A stretch of DNA of 43,248 nucleotides from JAICNG01 sp035765135 (GCA_035765135.1 DASTYE010000024.1:1-43248), one strand, 5' to 3'; positions 1 to 7,897 are shown, counted from the first letter of the stretch. The notes: a model not told the origin generated them from the sequence alone. Numbers and translations: made by a program.

Positions 1-1
1 G

Positions 2-424
2 CTGCGCCTCGACGTCGAGCTGCCGGGCATCCGACAAGAGGATGTCGAGATCGAGGTCGAGAACGGCACGCTATCGATCCGCGGCCAGAAGTCGGCAGAG
101 CGCAAGGAGGAGGGCGAGGAGGGGCGGTACCATCTGATCGAGCGCAGCTACGGCTCGTTCTTCCGCTCGTTCCAGCTCCCGACGGGCGTCGATGAGAAGC
201 AGATCAACGCCGACTTCGAGAACGGCGTGCTCCACGTCCGGATTCCCAAGGCGGCGCTTCCTCAGCCCCGGCGTATTCAGATCGGCGGCGGCGAGCGCGT
301 GCGGACGGTAGAGGCCGGCCGACGTGACGATCGCGGCGCACGCCGCGAGGGTGGTTCCGAAAAGGAGAAGAAGGAAGCCGAGCGCGAGCGGATGGTCGCA
401 CATAGTCCGAGGTCGTCGAGGTAG
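2..424 (+). CDS. Small heat-shock protein, Hsp20/alpha-crystallin family (5' end missing)
   Basis: ATP-independent holdase chaperone that binds unfolding proteins in the cytoplasm. The window opens inside the alpha-crystallin domain: the frame reads LPGIRQEDVEIEVENGTLSI, then GRYHLIERSYGSFFRSFQLP and an NGVLHVRIPK strand, the usual order of the Hsp20 beta-sandwich. An IQI triplet after PRR is the C-terminal IxI motif used for oligomer assembly. The N-terminus lies outside the window. The tail after IQI is about 45 residues, strongly charged and longer than usual, and its TAG stop (422-424) lies inside the 9-bp repeat hairpin that follows. The tail may therefore be an extension created when the original stop was lost, or there may be a frameshift near 300. 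Family assignment is firm; the C-terminus is uncertain. Confidence 0.88.
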   Translation: MRLDVELPGIRQEDVEIEVENGTLSIRGQKSAERKEEGEEGRYHLIERSYGSFFRSFQLPTGVDEKQINADFENGVLHVRIPKAALPQPRRIQIGGGERVRTVEAGRRDDRGARREGGSEKEKKEAERERMVAHSPRSSR

Positions 425-530
425 TCGAGGTCGTCGAGGTCGTCGAGGTCGTCCGGGGTTTACCATTGACGACCTTGACGACCTGGACGACCTCGACTGC
501 CTGGCCACTTCGACGACCTCGACTACCTGG
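409..530. repeat. Inverted array of 9-bp units between convergent genes (locus A)
   Basis: The left arm (about 410-454) holds five tandem 9-mers, mostly AGGTCGTCG, one being AGGTAGTCG. The right arm (about 465-530), read on the minus strand, holds about seven units of the same type, one shortened to 8 bp. The arms can fold into a long imperfect hairpin around a short loop near 455-464. The two outermost AGGTAGTCG units supply the TAG stop of hsp20 on the plus strand and of the glycosidase on the minus strand. A bidirectional 3'-end or terminator role is inferred from position; there is no U-tract. Confidence 0.85.
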
Positions 531-2652
531 CCTCCAGGCCGATCTCCATCGGCGTCCCCACACGCCCTTCTCGCGGCGCGCCATCGACCACGACCGTCAC
601 GCGCTCGCCCTCGATGCGGACGTCCACCGTTCGCCCGCGCACCCGCAGCCCGCTGAGATCCACCAGCTCCATGCCAAAGGGCATGGGGTCGATCGTTAGG
701 CCGCCATCGTGCGGGCGAACGCCGGCCACGTACTGCACGATGGCATCGAGCACCCACGAATGGGTGCTGTCGCTCGCCGGCCGGTATACCGAGGCGCGTC
801 CCTCGAGCGGATCATAGAATTCGTACGCCCCGATTCGCACGGGGTCGGCGCCGTCGAAGAACATGCGGATCGTGCGCCGCACGAGGTGCGTCACGTGCGG
901 TCGCAGGTGCGGCGCGTAAGCGCGCGCCGCGCGGGCGAGCGCGTCGATCAGGTGACAGTTGACGAGTGGGACGACCGGCCCGTTGAACAGCGTCCCGCCG
1001 CGCACGCCATCGCGCGCGCCAAGCGGTGAGAAGCGGTCGTCGTTCGCCGGCGCGGTCGCGACAGGAAAGGTCGTCCAGAACGCGTGCGAATCGAGGAGCG
1101 ATTCCTCGAGCCCGGCGAGGTGCCGCGCATCGGCCAGATCGGTGCGATACGGATAGAAGCACACAGCCGACCGCGGGCCGACCCGTTTTCCGGTCCGCGG
1201 ATTCACATCGCGAAAGAGCTTCCAATCCGGGTCCCACATCAGATCGCGGACGCCGCGCGCGAGGCGTGTCGCGGCCTCATCCCACTCGGGTGCGTCCGTC
1301 GGCGCGCCCGCACGGAGCGCGAGTCGTCCGAGCGCGACGAGCAGCCCGTACGTCCACACGGCCGCGTCCACTCCACATACCCGATCGCCCTGTTGCCACC
1401 GGTCCGGATCGTCGAAGGCGACCTCGCCGCGGATCACCTCGGTGAGACCGGTCGCCCCCGTTCGCTCCCGGAGAATCCATCGCGCGTGGCGGCTCAACGC
1501 CTCGTACGTCTCGGTGAGAAAGCCGTCATCGGGATGCACCGCATCCAGCGCGAGCAGTGCCCCGCCCCAGTCGCTCACTTCGCTCGACCGGTCGCCTGCC
1601 CCACGCAGGTCGGCGGGCATGCTCCCATCCTCGCGGACTTTCACCAGCGCGGCGCGGAATGCCTCTCGTGCCGCGCCCGGCTCGCGATGCCATCGCAGGT
1701 CGCGCGCGTGCGATGCCGTAGTGTCGCTCGTCGGCCGGTGCAAGCGGCCGGTCCCCTCGCAGACCCCGAGGGGTCCTGCCGACAGGAGATGGAGACAGCT
1801 CCAGCGATACCAGTAGCATTGCTCCACGTACGGATCGGAGCACCGAAAGGCCGGCACCGCGTTGAAGTAGTCGCGCCAGCGTCTGCGGCTCGCGCCGCCT
1901 AACGTGGCGGCGTGGCCGCCGGACGATGGGGAGGCCGCCGCGGCTTGCGCCGCGGGAGTCACGGGCGCAATCCGCATCGCGAAAGCGGTCGACGCGCCCT
2001 CGGCCGCGACGAACAGTGCCTTGTGCACGGCGGCGTAGGCGACCTCAGCCGCTCGGACCGCGGGGTCGGAGGGCGCCAGGCCGTCGCTCGTCCATTGACC
2101 GGCGAACGGTGTGTAGCGCCAGCGCGGGTGCATCGGTGCCCGCTCGCTGCTCGCGAGCGACCAGCTCGTGGCGCCGCCGACGCAGGCCAGCGCGACGTCG
2201 TACGCGCCCGCGCTTCCCCCGGCGCGACGGCGACAGACGACGGTCGCCTCGTATCGCATGTCGCCGTCGAGCTCAGGTCCGGGCTGCGCCGTCCATGCGA
2301 TCAAATGCAGGCGCGTCGGCCGCGGGGCTTCGATTCGCCACTCCGAGGCCAGCACGCCGCCCGGCTGAATGGTGCGCACCTCCGTCGCCTTCACGCCGTG
2401 CGCGAGCTGGTATTCGGCGGCGATTTCGGCGGGAGTCCATCGCCGGCTCGTTAGGTGAGCCGGGACCTCGAGCCCGTCGTCATCGAGGATGGTGACAGTG
2501 AAAAGCGGAGCGACCTCGTCACCGAGGAGGCTCGCCCCGTCCCAGAACCCGGGGGCATCCAGCCAGAGGGGGTGCGGAGGAGCGAAGACCAACCCGTCCC
2601 CCGCCGACAGCTGCCACCGGTCGTCGCGGGCGAGCAGCTCGATCGGATCCAC
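523..2652 (-). CDS. (alpha/alpha)6-barrel glycoside hydrolase, GH63/trehalase-like
   Basis: A 709-residue protein without an obvious signal peptide. The N-terminal ~250 residues are beta-rich (TVTILDDDGLEV, then Trp-rich strands). The C-terminal ~430 residues look like an (alpha/alpha)6 toroid of the GH63/GH37/GH15 fold, with repeated aromatic-rich helices, SEVSDWGGALLALDAV near the middle, and AYEFYDPLEG followed by DSTHSWVLDAIVQYV near the end, as in bacterial GH63-type glucosidases and mannosylglycerate hydrolases. It probably hydrolyses an alpha-linked disaccharide or oligosaccharide in the cytoplasm; the substrate cannot be told. Start is GTG at 2652, 24 nt after the response-regulator stop, so the two may be cotranscribed. 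The TAG stop lies in the repeat hairpin. Fold is likely; family number is tentative. Confidence 0.72.
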   Translation of the reverse strand: MDPIELLARDDRWQLSAGDGLVFAPPHPLWLDAPGFWDGASLLGDEVAPLFTVTILDDDGLEVPAHLTSRRWTPAEIAAEYQLAHGVKATEVRTIQPGGVLASEWRIEAPRPTRLHLIAWTAQPGPELDGDMRYEATVVCRRRAGGSAGAYDVALACVGGATSWSLASSERAPMHPRWRYTPFAGQWTSDGLAPSDPAVRAAEVAYAAVHKALFVAAEGASTAFAMRIAPVTPAAQAAAASPSSGGHAATLGGASRRRWRDYFNAVPAFRCSDPYVEQCYWYRWSCLHLLSAGPLGVCEGTGRLHRPTSDTTASHARDLRWHREPGAAREAFRAALVKVREDGSMPADLRGAGDRSSEVSDWGGALLALDAVHPDDGFLTETYEALSRHARWILRERTGATGLTEVIRGEVAFDDPDRWQQGDRVCGVDAAVWTYGLLVALGRLALRAGAPTDAPEWDEAATRLARGVRDLMWDPDWKLFRDVNPRTGKRVGPRSAVCFYPYRTDLADARHLAGLEESLLDSHAFWTTFPVATAPANDDRFSPLGARDGVRGGTLFNGPVVPLVNCHLIDALARAARAYAPHLRPHVTHLVRRTIRMFFDGADPVRIGAYEFYDPLEGRASVYRPASDSTHSWVLDAIVQYVAGVRPHDGGLTIDPMPFGMELVDLSGLRVRGRTVDVRIEGERVTVVVDGAPREGRVGTPMEIGLEAR

Positions 2653-2657
2653 GGAGC

Positions 2658-2680
2658 GAGATTACGACTTCGACGACTAG
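2658..2680. repeat. Short single-arm copy of the 9-bp repeat
   Basis: Read on the minus strand, the gap after the response-regulator stop contains AGTCGTCGA followed by AGTCGTAAT, two degenerate units like those of locus A. The regulator's TAG stop (2677-2679) is part of it. There is no opposing arm, so it may be a relic or starting point of such an array, or chance. Confidence 0.35.
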
Positions 2681-3336
2681 CCTTCCTGGCGCTGCGCCCG
2701 GTTGCCGTCGCGCGCTCCCCGCGCGCCGCGCTCCGTCCGCATCGCCGTCGGACGAATGAGCTCCTCGGCCGCGAGAAGGCTTCGCGCGAGATCGGCCATG
2801 GACATGTTGCGACTCTGGCTCGTTCGCTGCAGGATGCGATAGGCGGCGCTTTCGGTGATGTTCTCCCGCTCCATCAGAATTCCCTTCGCTCGTTCGATCA
2901 CCTTGCGGTCCTCGAGCTTTCGGCGAAGATCATCACTCTCGCGCTGCGACGTCAGCCAGTCCTCATGGCGGGCGAACGCGATCTGGATCGCGGCATCGAG
3001 CTGCGCGGCCGTCACCGGCTTGACGAGGTAATGAAAGATGGGAGCCCGCGTCGCCTGGGTCACGGTATCGGCGTCACTGTATGCCGTCACCGCGATGATC
3101 GGCACTGGACGTTCCTCGTGGATCTGTTGCGCGGCGGTGAGGCCGTCGACGTGCGGCATGCGCACGTCGAGCAAAACGAGATCGGGCCCCATGGTGCGGG
3201 CCATGGCGACGGCGCTCGCGCCATCGCCTGCGATTCCGACGACGGTGTGGCCTAAGGATCGAAGGTCCTGCTCGAGACCAAGCGCGGTGACGCTCTCATC
3301 TTCGCCGATGAGGATGCGCAGGGAGGATCCGGGCAC
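2677..3336 (-). CDS. ANTAR-domain response regulator (PdtaR/AmiR-NasR type)
   Basis: Receiver domain at residues ~5-122 with acidic pair E12/D13, phospho-acceptor D57 in LVLLDVRMP, and a conserved Lys in the LVKPV loop. It is followed by an ANTAR helical domain (~130-190) containing VIERAKGILMERENITESAA and an AYRILQRTSQ helix. ANTAR domains bind tandem RNA stem-loops and usually antiterminate transcription, so this regulator should act on RNA. The start is GTG at 3336 with a GGAG about 8 nt upstream. It is divergent from a HisKA_2 kinase 78 bp away, the same partner types as mycobacterial PdtaS-PdtaR. The C-terminal ~25 residues are Arg/Gly-rich and probably disordered. Confidence 0.93.
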   Translation of the reverse strand: MPGSSLRILIGEDESVTALGLEQDLRSLGHTVVGIAGDGASAVAMARTMGPDLVLLDVRMPHVDGLTAAQQIHEERPVPIIAVTAYSDADTVTQATRAPIFHYLVKPVTAAQLDAAIQIAFARHEDWLTSQRESDDLRRKLEDRKVIERAKGILMERENITESAAYRILQRTSQSRNMSMADLARSLLAAEELIRPTAMRTERGARGARDGNRAQRQEG

Positions 3337-3366
3337 CGGAGCTACTCCAGGGATGGCGGAAGCAAA

Positions 3367-3405
3367 CCGGGGGCTGCAAGAGCCGGACCTACGGTTGGCC
3401 CCCGG
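3367..3405. other. Hairpin in the divergent promoter/leader region of the two-component pair
   Basis: Eight-base arms CCGGGGGC (3367-3374) and GCCCCCGG (3398-3405) enclose a 23-nt loop ending 9 nt before the kinase start codon. It would fold in the kinase mRNA leader. An inner CCG/CGG stem has a six-base loop, but that loop lacks the A1/G4 identity of known ANTAR targets, so autoregulation by the neighbouring ANTAR protein is only a speculation. Confidence 0.4.
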
Positions 3406-3414
3406 GAACAGAAC

Positions 3415-4509
3415 GTGCCTTTCCTCGATCGGATGAGCTCCCCCGTGCGCGCGAACGGCGCGGCTCGCCCCGACCCAGCCCCGCCGACCGTCCTCATTGC
3501 GGGGTCGCCCGCGCGGCTACGGCGTGCCCTCGGGCGTAGACGATATCAATTCATCGCCGCCTCGCTCGAAGACGCGATAGCACAGGTAGACGACCGCGTC
3601 GAAGCCGTCGTGATCGACGCGGGGACGTCGGATGCGCTCGCTCTCTGCCAACGGCTGAAGACACGCTTTCAGGTTCCGCTGCTCCCGGTCATCATCATGC
3701 GCCCTCGCCCGCACAGCGCGGTGGGGCAGATCGCGCCCGATGCGTGGCTTCGTCCGACGACCAGAGGACGCGAAGTCGCGGCGCGCATCGAGGAGCTCGT
3801 TCGGATTCGTCGCGCCGAGCGCGAGCTGGCACGCCTGAATGAAGCCCTCGCGTCCCTCGCCGCGGAAAACGGCCAGTTGTACGAGCGAGCGCGACACGAC
3901 GCTACTCGAACCCTGGCGCTCCTCCGCGAGCTACAGCACCGCGTGCGCAACAATCTCGCGGCCATTCAGGCCCTGCTCGTTCTCGAGCGGCACCGGTCGC
4001 CACGCCGCCCCCTCGACGAGGCGATCGATGTCGCGATCGCGCGCATCCGCGGAATGGCGGCGTTGCAGGACGCGATCTCCACCGACGCGGGCGTCGTCAC
4101 CCTGGCGACGCTCGCGCGCTCGATCGCGCGCAACCTCGTGGACGTCTTCGGACCGCTTCACGTACCGACGTGCAAAGTGGAGGGAGACGCCGAAGTCCCC
4201 GCGCATGTCGGGAGCTCGCTCGCGGTGGTGTTGAACGAGCTCGTGATGAACGCCGTCCGCCATTCCGAGGCGCGGAGCGTTCGCGTCGCGATCGGGGGGA
4301 ACGACCGCGAGGTCGTGATACAGGTGATCGACGACGGTCGAGGGATGACATCCCCCATGCAGGGCGGCGGCGGGCTCATCATCGCGCGCACGGTGACCCG
4401 TAACGAGCTGCGCGGAACCCTCGACGTCCTACCCGCGGCCAGTGGGACGGCGGTCAAGGTCGTCATCCCCGTCGCAGCGGAGGAGCCGCACAAGGATACG
4501 GCCCGCTGA
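3415..4509 (+). CDS. Sensor histidine kinase, HisKA_2/HATPase, with degenerate receiver (PdtaS-like)
   Basis: A 364-residue soluble kinase. Residues ~24-112 resemble a receiver fold (TVLIAGSPARLRRAL, VVIDAG) that lacks a clear acidic pair. A coiled coil (~115-165) follows. The HisKA_2 box LLRELQHRVRNNL carries the likely phospho-accepting H175. The ATPase domain has the N box NELVMNA (N274, N279), G1 box DDGRGM (~306-311) and a GGGG G2 loop. No transmembrane segment is seen, so it is cytoplasmic. It is divergent from the ANTAR regulator, its probable partner. The start is GTG at 3415; ATG at 3433 is an alternative. The signal is unknown. Confidence 0.9.
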   Translation: MPFLDRMSSPVRANGAARPDPAPPTVLIAGSPARLRRALGRRRYQFIAASLEDAIAQVDDRVEAVVIDAGTSDALALCQRLKTRFQVPLLPVIIMRPRPHSAVGQIAPDAWLRPTTRGREVAARIEELVRIRRAERELARLNEALASLAAENGQLYERARHDATRTLALLRELQHRVRNNLAAIQALLVLERHRSPRRPLDEAIDVAIARIRGMAALQDAISTDAGVVTLATLARSIARNLVDVFGPLHVPTCKVEGDAEVPAHVGSSLAVVLNELVMNAVRHSEARSVRVAIGGNDREVVIQVIDDGRGMTSPMQGGGGLIIARTVTRNELRGTLDVLPAASGTAVKVVIPVAAEEPHKDTAR

Positions 4510-4530
4510 TCGGCGGGCCGGATCGTTTGA

Positions 4531-4603
4531 TGGAGCGTGCGAGGCTCGAACTCGCGACCTTTCGGTTGCAAACCGAATGCTCTCCCAGCTGAGCTAACGC
4601 CCC
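4531..4603 (-). tRNA. tRNA-Ala (anticodon UGC)
   Basis: A 73-nt cloverleaf on the minus strand. The acceptor stem GGGGCGT pairs with ACGCTCC and contains the G3:U70 wobble that identifies alanine tRNAs. The D arm is GCTC/GAGC, the anticodon loop TTTGCAA has anticodon TGC, and the T loop is TTCGAGC. CCA is not encoded. It lies between the kinase and thioredoxin genes; 4604-4720 holds nothing else I can name. Confidence 0.96.
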
Positions 4604-4720
4604 GTACTGGCGAAAGATAAGCGATCACCGAGAAGCCTTCCAGGGAGCGTCGGCACACGACTGGCGTGTTGCGCGTTCATCGAACCGCAGCGGCTGGCGG
4701 CCGTCATTTCGGAGCCATCA

Positions 4721-5170
4721 ATGACCACGACGACCGAAAAAACAACCCCGAGTCTCACGATTCAGTGCCAGTTCTGCCTGACCTGGAATCGCGTTGACGC
4801 GACGCGGGCGGCAGACCGTCCAAAGTGCGGCAAGTGCGCGCGCCCGATTCTGCTCGACCGTCCGCTCAAGCTCAACGACGACACCTTCGACCGGACCATC
4901 GAGAGCGCTGAGGTTCCTGTGCTGGTGGATTTTTATGCGGACTGGTGTGGCCCGTGCAAAATGATGGCGCCGTTCGTCGATCAGCTCGCCTCGAAGGTGA
5001 CAGGCCGCGCCCTGATAGCGAAGCTCGACACCGACGCCTCGCCGAAGACCGCGCAGAGGTTCAACATCCGCAGCATCCCGACGGTGATGGTGTTCCGCGG
5101 CGGCAAGGCGGAGAAGGAGCAGGCCGGCGCGGTGCCCTTGGCGGCGCTCGAGAAGATGCTTGGGGTGTAG
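4721..5170 (+). CDS. trxC: Thioredoxin with N-terminal zinc ribbon (TrxC / thioredoxin-2 type)
   Basis: Cytoplasmic dithiol reductase of 149 residues. Two CxxC pairs (C16/C19 and C36/C39) form the zinc ribbon typical of thioredoxin-2. The thioredoxin fold follows with active site WCGPC (C76, C79), FYADWCGPCKMMAP, and the cis-proline loop in IRSIPTVMVF. Length and layout match TrxC. The start is ATG with GGAG 6 nt upstream. It is convergent with actF, separated only by repeat locus B. No direct functional link to the respiratory operon is evident. Confidence 0.93.
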   Translation: MTTTTEKTTPSLTIQCQFCLTWNRVDATRAADRPKCGKCARPILLDRPLKLNDDTFDRTIESAEVPVLVDFYADWCGPCKMMAPFVDQLASKVTGRALIAKLDTDASPKTAQRFNIRSIPTVMVFRGGKAEKEQAGAVPLAALEKMLGV

Positions 5171-5177
5171 CGAAAAT

Positions 5178-5264
5178 CGAAGGTGTGAAGGGTGTTGAGG
5201 GTGTCGAGGGTGTCAAGGTGTTACCTCGACACCCTCGACACCCTTCACACCCTTTGGACCTTCG
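5178..5264. repeat. Inverted array of 9-bp units between trxC and actF (locus B)
   Basis: The left arm (5178-5220) reads CGA, then units of the AGGGTGTCG type. The right arm (5224-5264) is its reverse complement with few mismatches, ending ACCTTCG. The arms form a stem of roughly 40 bp around a loop of only a few bases. It starts 8 nt after the thioredoxin stop and ends 2 nt before the actF stop. Variant at this locus: GAGGGTGTC. A bidirectional terminator role is inferred. Confidence 0.88.
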
Positions 5265-5266
5265 CC

Positions 5267-6592
5267 TCACTCGTGCGCCGGCAGCGTCTCCATCGTCTCG
5301 GGATCGAACGGCACCTGCACCTGGTCCCGATAGGGCGACGTCATCAGCGTCACCCGCATGCGCGGGAATGCGTCCATGAACGCCGCGTAGCAGAGTCCCC
5401 AGAGACCGAGGTACCCCAGAGTCACACCGATCTCGTACACGCCGAATGGCGCCGAGTGCGACTCGTAATGCAGTGACGGGTAGACCTCGATGTACCGGAG
5501 CAGCCACAGGCCGGCGAGACTGCACATCGCGAAGAAGGCGAGCGTCGGCATGTACACCTTCGCCGCGCGCGAGAGCAGGCCGAGGAACGGCAGCACGAAC
5601 ATCAGGAAGACGACCGGAAGCGTCAGCTTCAGCCACGGCGCGATGAGGCGGAGCCGCGCCCAGTGCGTCTCCTCACCGATGTTGGCGTACCAGATCACCA
5701 GGTACTGGCCGAACGTCAGATAACCCCAGAACGCGGTGAAGGCGAAGCAGAGCTTGCCGAGATCGTGGAAGTGGTGCTCCGTGACGAGGTCGTACGCATC
5801 GAGGTGACGACGCCACCACATGGTGACCAGCGACCAGCTCATGATCGCGCCGAGCCATCCACCCATGAAGAACCACCACGAATACAGCGTACTCTGGAAA
5901 TGCATGTCGAGCGTCATCGAGAGATCCCATGACAGCACCGACATGAAGAAGCCGAAGGCGAGGCAGAGTACGACCGCCAGCGTTCCCTGACGCGAATGGG
6001 TCGAGTGAATCTCCCGGCGCTCCTCCCCATAGCCACGGCGCATCCGCTCCCTCAGCCCACGCGCCCAGCGGGCACCGCCCTCCTGCGTCCGAGCGACATC
6101 GAGACGGACGCACGTGTAGATGTACCACACGCTCAGGAGCACGAGCACGCCGAACATCGCGAGATCGCGCCCAATGATGAACGCCGGGTCGAACCAGGCC
6201 GCCTTTTCCGGGACCGGCGGCGCCTCGTGCGTCCAGGGGAAGATGTGGTGACGGCCGAGGAAGATCAGAACGAGCAGGAGAAACGCGACCGGGAGGAAAG
6301 CGACGTACCCCTCCAGGAATCGCACGACTGGCCGCGACCAGCGAGCGGTCGTTATGCGCTGGACCGCGACGAAGACGACCGCCGCCTGAGAGATCGAAAC
6401 GAAGAACAGCCAATTGACGAGAAGCGCCTGCCACGCGCGATCCTCACCCTGGATCGCGCCGAACAGAAAGACGATCGCGCCGAGGATCGCGAGCACGGCG
6501 CTGGCCAGCTTGACACCGCGTCCGATCGGGCGAGCCGTTGCCGCGAGGATCTCCTCGCGGGTGAGGAGGTGACCGCCGTGCTGGGCGCTCAT
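5267..6592 (-). CDS. actF: Alternative Complex III subunit ActF (NrfD-like integral membrane protein)
   Basis: A 441-residue polytopic protein with about ten hydrophobic segments, the second NrfD/PsrC-like membrane subunit of the quinol:electron-acceptor oxidoreductase ACIII. It is last in the act operon, and its ATG overlaps the actE TGA (ATGA). Typical features are His/Trp-rich loops such as GRHHIFPWTHEAP and SWDLSMTLDMHFQSTLYSWW, and a soluble loop near 185-205. It is shorter than ActC and ends in a hydrophilic tail (FDPETMETLPAHE). No cytochrome oxidase genes follow; the operon ends at repeat locus B. Assignment rests on sequence character plus complete operon context. Confidence 0.9.
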   Translation of the reverse strand: MSAQHGGHLLTREEILAATARPIGRGVKLASAVLAILGAIVFLFGAIQGEDRAWQALLVNWLFFVSISQAAVVFVAVQRITTARWSRPVVRFLEGYVAFLPVAFLLLVLIFLGRHHIFPWTHEAPPVPEKAAWFDPAFIIGRDLAMFGVLVLLSVWYIYTCVRLDVARTQEGGARWARGLRERMRRGYGEERREIHSTHSRQGTLAVVLCLAFGFFMSVLSWDLSMTLDMHFQSTLYSWWFFMGGWLGAIMSWSLVTMWWRRHLDAYDLVTEHHFHDLGKLCFAFTAFWGYLTFGQYLVIWYANIGEETHWARLRLIAPWLKLTLPVVFLMFVLPFLGLLSRAAKVYMPTLAFFAMCSLAGLWLLRYIEVYPSLHYESHSAPFGVYEIGVTLGYLGLWGLCYAAFMDAFPRMRVTLMTSPYRDQVQVPFDPETMETLPAHE

Positions 6593-7335
6593 TCGTGCAC
6601 TCCCGGCGGCGTCTGCGTCGCTCCGGTGGGAGCGGCCGTGTCCGCCGGCGCGGCGTTAGGCGCGGCCGGCCGGGCATACGGAACCGGCCGAGTGGGCGCG
6701 GTTAACGTATACGTCGGCACCGCCGGCCCATTCTCTCCCGGCTGTCCCGCCGGTTCGGTCGAAACCGGAGCCCCAAGTCGTCCCTGCAATCCGCGCACGT
6801 AGTTGACGACGTCCCAGCGGTCCATGTCCTCGATGCGGTTGTACGTCGGCATGAGGCCGCGACCGTTTCGGATGATGCCGTAGATGTAGCCATCGCTACG
6901 GTTCTTCGCGGCATCGGTGAGCAGCGAGAGCACCGGAAGGCCAAAGGTCGTGACCGGGCCGTTCCCCGCACCGGTCGCGCCGTGGCACACGGCGCAGTTG
7001 ATCTGGAATTGACGACGCCCATTCGCCAGCGAGCTGTCGGAGACGGGGGTCGGGTTCGGCAGCAGCGCGAGCGAGTCGAGCGCCCCGGGCGTCGGCATGC
7101 TCGAGATGACGAACTGTGGGACCGTGGTCCCGTAAATCGGCACGGAGAACTGCGGATTTCCGCGCGACGGCAGGCTTTCCGGTCGCACGCCTAACCACGC
7201 AACCGTGTCGCTCCACTGCTGCTCCCACGGCTCCTGTCGCGGCTGGTCGATGAAGGTCGTGAACCAGGGGCAACCGGTGAGGAAGAGCAAGAGAACGGAA
7301 TGCGGAATGCGGAGTCCGTGACACCGGGAACCCAC
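6589..7335 (-). CDS. actE: Alternative Complex III monoheme cytochrome c lipoprotein ActE
   Basis: A periplasm-facing monoheme cytochrome c. From a GTG start at 7335 the protein is 248 residues: a short basic segment, hydrophobic VLLLFL, lipobox LTGC (lipidated C22), then one heme site CAVCH (114-118) with a likely distal Met in RGLMPTYN, and a Pro/Ala-rich tail. The start is unusual: the GTG and a GGTGG Shine-Dalgarno-like string sit in the loop of the palindrome at 7294-7390, and the left arm encodes the signal peptide. An ATG at 7428 is in frame but would overlap actD by 32 nt and add an unlikely 31-residue extension. Family firm, start moderate. Confidence 0.85.
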   Translation of the reverse strand: MGSRCHGLRIPHSVLLLFLTGCPWFTTFIDQPRQEPWEQQWSDTVAWLGVRPESLPSRGNPQFSVPIYGTTVPQFVISSMPTPGALDSLALLPNPTPVSDSSLANGRRQFQINCAVCHGATGAGNGPVTTFGLPVLSLLTDAAKNRSDGYIYGIIRNGRGLMPTYNRIEDMDRWDVVNYVRGLQGRLGAPVSTEPAGQPGENGPAVPTYTLTAPTRPVPYARPAAPNAAPADTAAPTGATQTPPGVHE

Positions 7336-7390
7336 AGGCGCCACCGGAAGTGTCCCGGCGTCAGAGGCTCCGCATTCCGCATTCCGCGTT
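7294..7390. repeat. 97-bp imperfect palindrome with 7-bp repeats at the actD-actE junction (locus C)
   Basis: The left arm 7294-7329 and right arm 7353-7390 are near-perfect reverse complements. Each contains two to three tandem copies of GGAATGC and a conserved inner part ending CCGGGA. The loop 7330-7352 carries the likely actE GTG (7333-7335) and ribosome-binding region. The repeat unit differs from the 9-bp family at the other loci. In mRNA it would form a stem of roughly 36 bp. Confidence 0.85.
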
Positions 7391-7396
7391 CGGGAT

Positions 7397-7897
7397 CTAT
7401 CTCTCACGCCGCACCTCCACTGCCCCATTTTGCCGCAACAGGTCCGTCACCCTGGCCTCCCGGTCGGGCGGACACTCTACCCAAATGCCATAGTCGCCGT
7501 CGGTGAAGCGGGGGTCATAGCCCACCGTCGTCATGATTTTCGGCACGCGGGCGACGGCGAACATCCCGAACACCGTCGAGAGCGCCCCGACGAGCACCAT
7601 GACCTCGAACCCGATGATGGTGTACGGCACCCACGACGGAATCGGCTTGCCACCGACGACGAGCGGCCAATACTCCGAGACCCAGATCGCGATCCAGTAG
7701 CCGAAGGTCACGCCGAGCAGGCCGCCGATGAGCGTGAAGCGCCTCACGACGCTCGGCCCATGGGCCATCGCGTGCTCGAACTCGTGGCGCGGCGTCGGCG
7801 TATATACGGTGATCGAGCCCGCCTTCGCCTGGCGCAGGGCAGTGATCGCATCGACCGCCGAGTCGAGCTCGTGAAAGACTCCGAGCACCCCGCGCAT
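7397..7897 (-). CDS. actD: Alternative Complex III subunit ActD (DUF3341 family)
   Basis: A 166-residue membrane protein. The N-terminal ferredoxin-like domain opens GVLGVFHELDSAVDAI, as usual for DUF3341. Two transmembrane helices follow (FTLIGGLLGVTFGYWIAIWV and a second near 105-125), then a C-terminal domain with TVGYDPRFTDGDYGIWVECP. ActD anchors or stabilises ACIII and carries no cofactor. The ATG at 7897 overlaps the actC stop (ATGA). A much longer open frame upstream in the same phase is only antisense/out-of-frame DNA over actC. The stop is TAG at 7397-7399, just outside the palindrome. Confidence 0.92.
   Translation of the reverse strand: MRGVLGVFHELDSAVDAITALRQAKAGSITVYTPTPRHEFEHAMAHGPSVVRRFTLIGGLLGVTFGYWIAIWVSEYWPLVVGGKPIPSWVPYTIIGFEVMVLVGALSTVFGMFAVARVPKIMTTVGYDPRFTDGDYGIWVECPPDREARVTDLLRQNGAVEVRRER

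Noticed and set aside
409..530. CRISPR array
   Set aside because: The repeat unit is 9 bp with no spacers, and the array inverts on itself; no cas genes nearby.
71..757. Minus-strand frame with a hydrophobic stretch opposite hsp20
   Set aside because: It overlaps hsp20 and the glycosidase end, and runs through the repeat as Arg/Ser low complexity; it shadows real genes.
7294..7390. Insertion sequence or MITE
   Set aside because: No target-site duplication and no second copy of this sequence in the window; it is described as a palindrome only.
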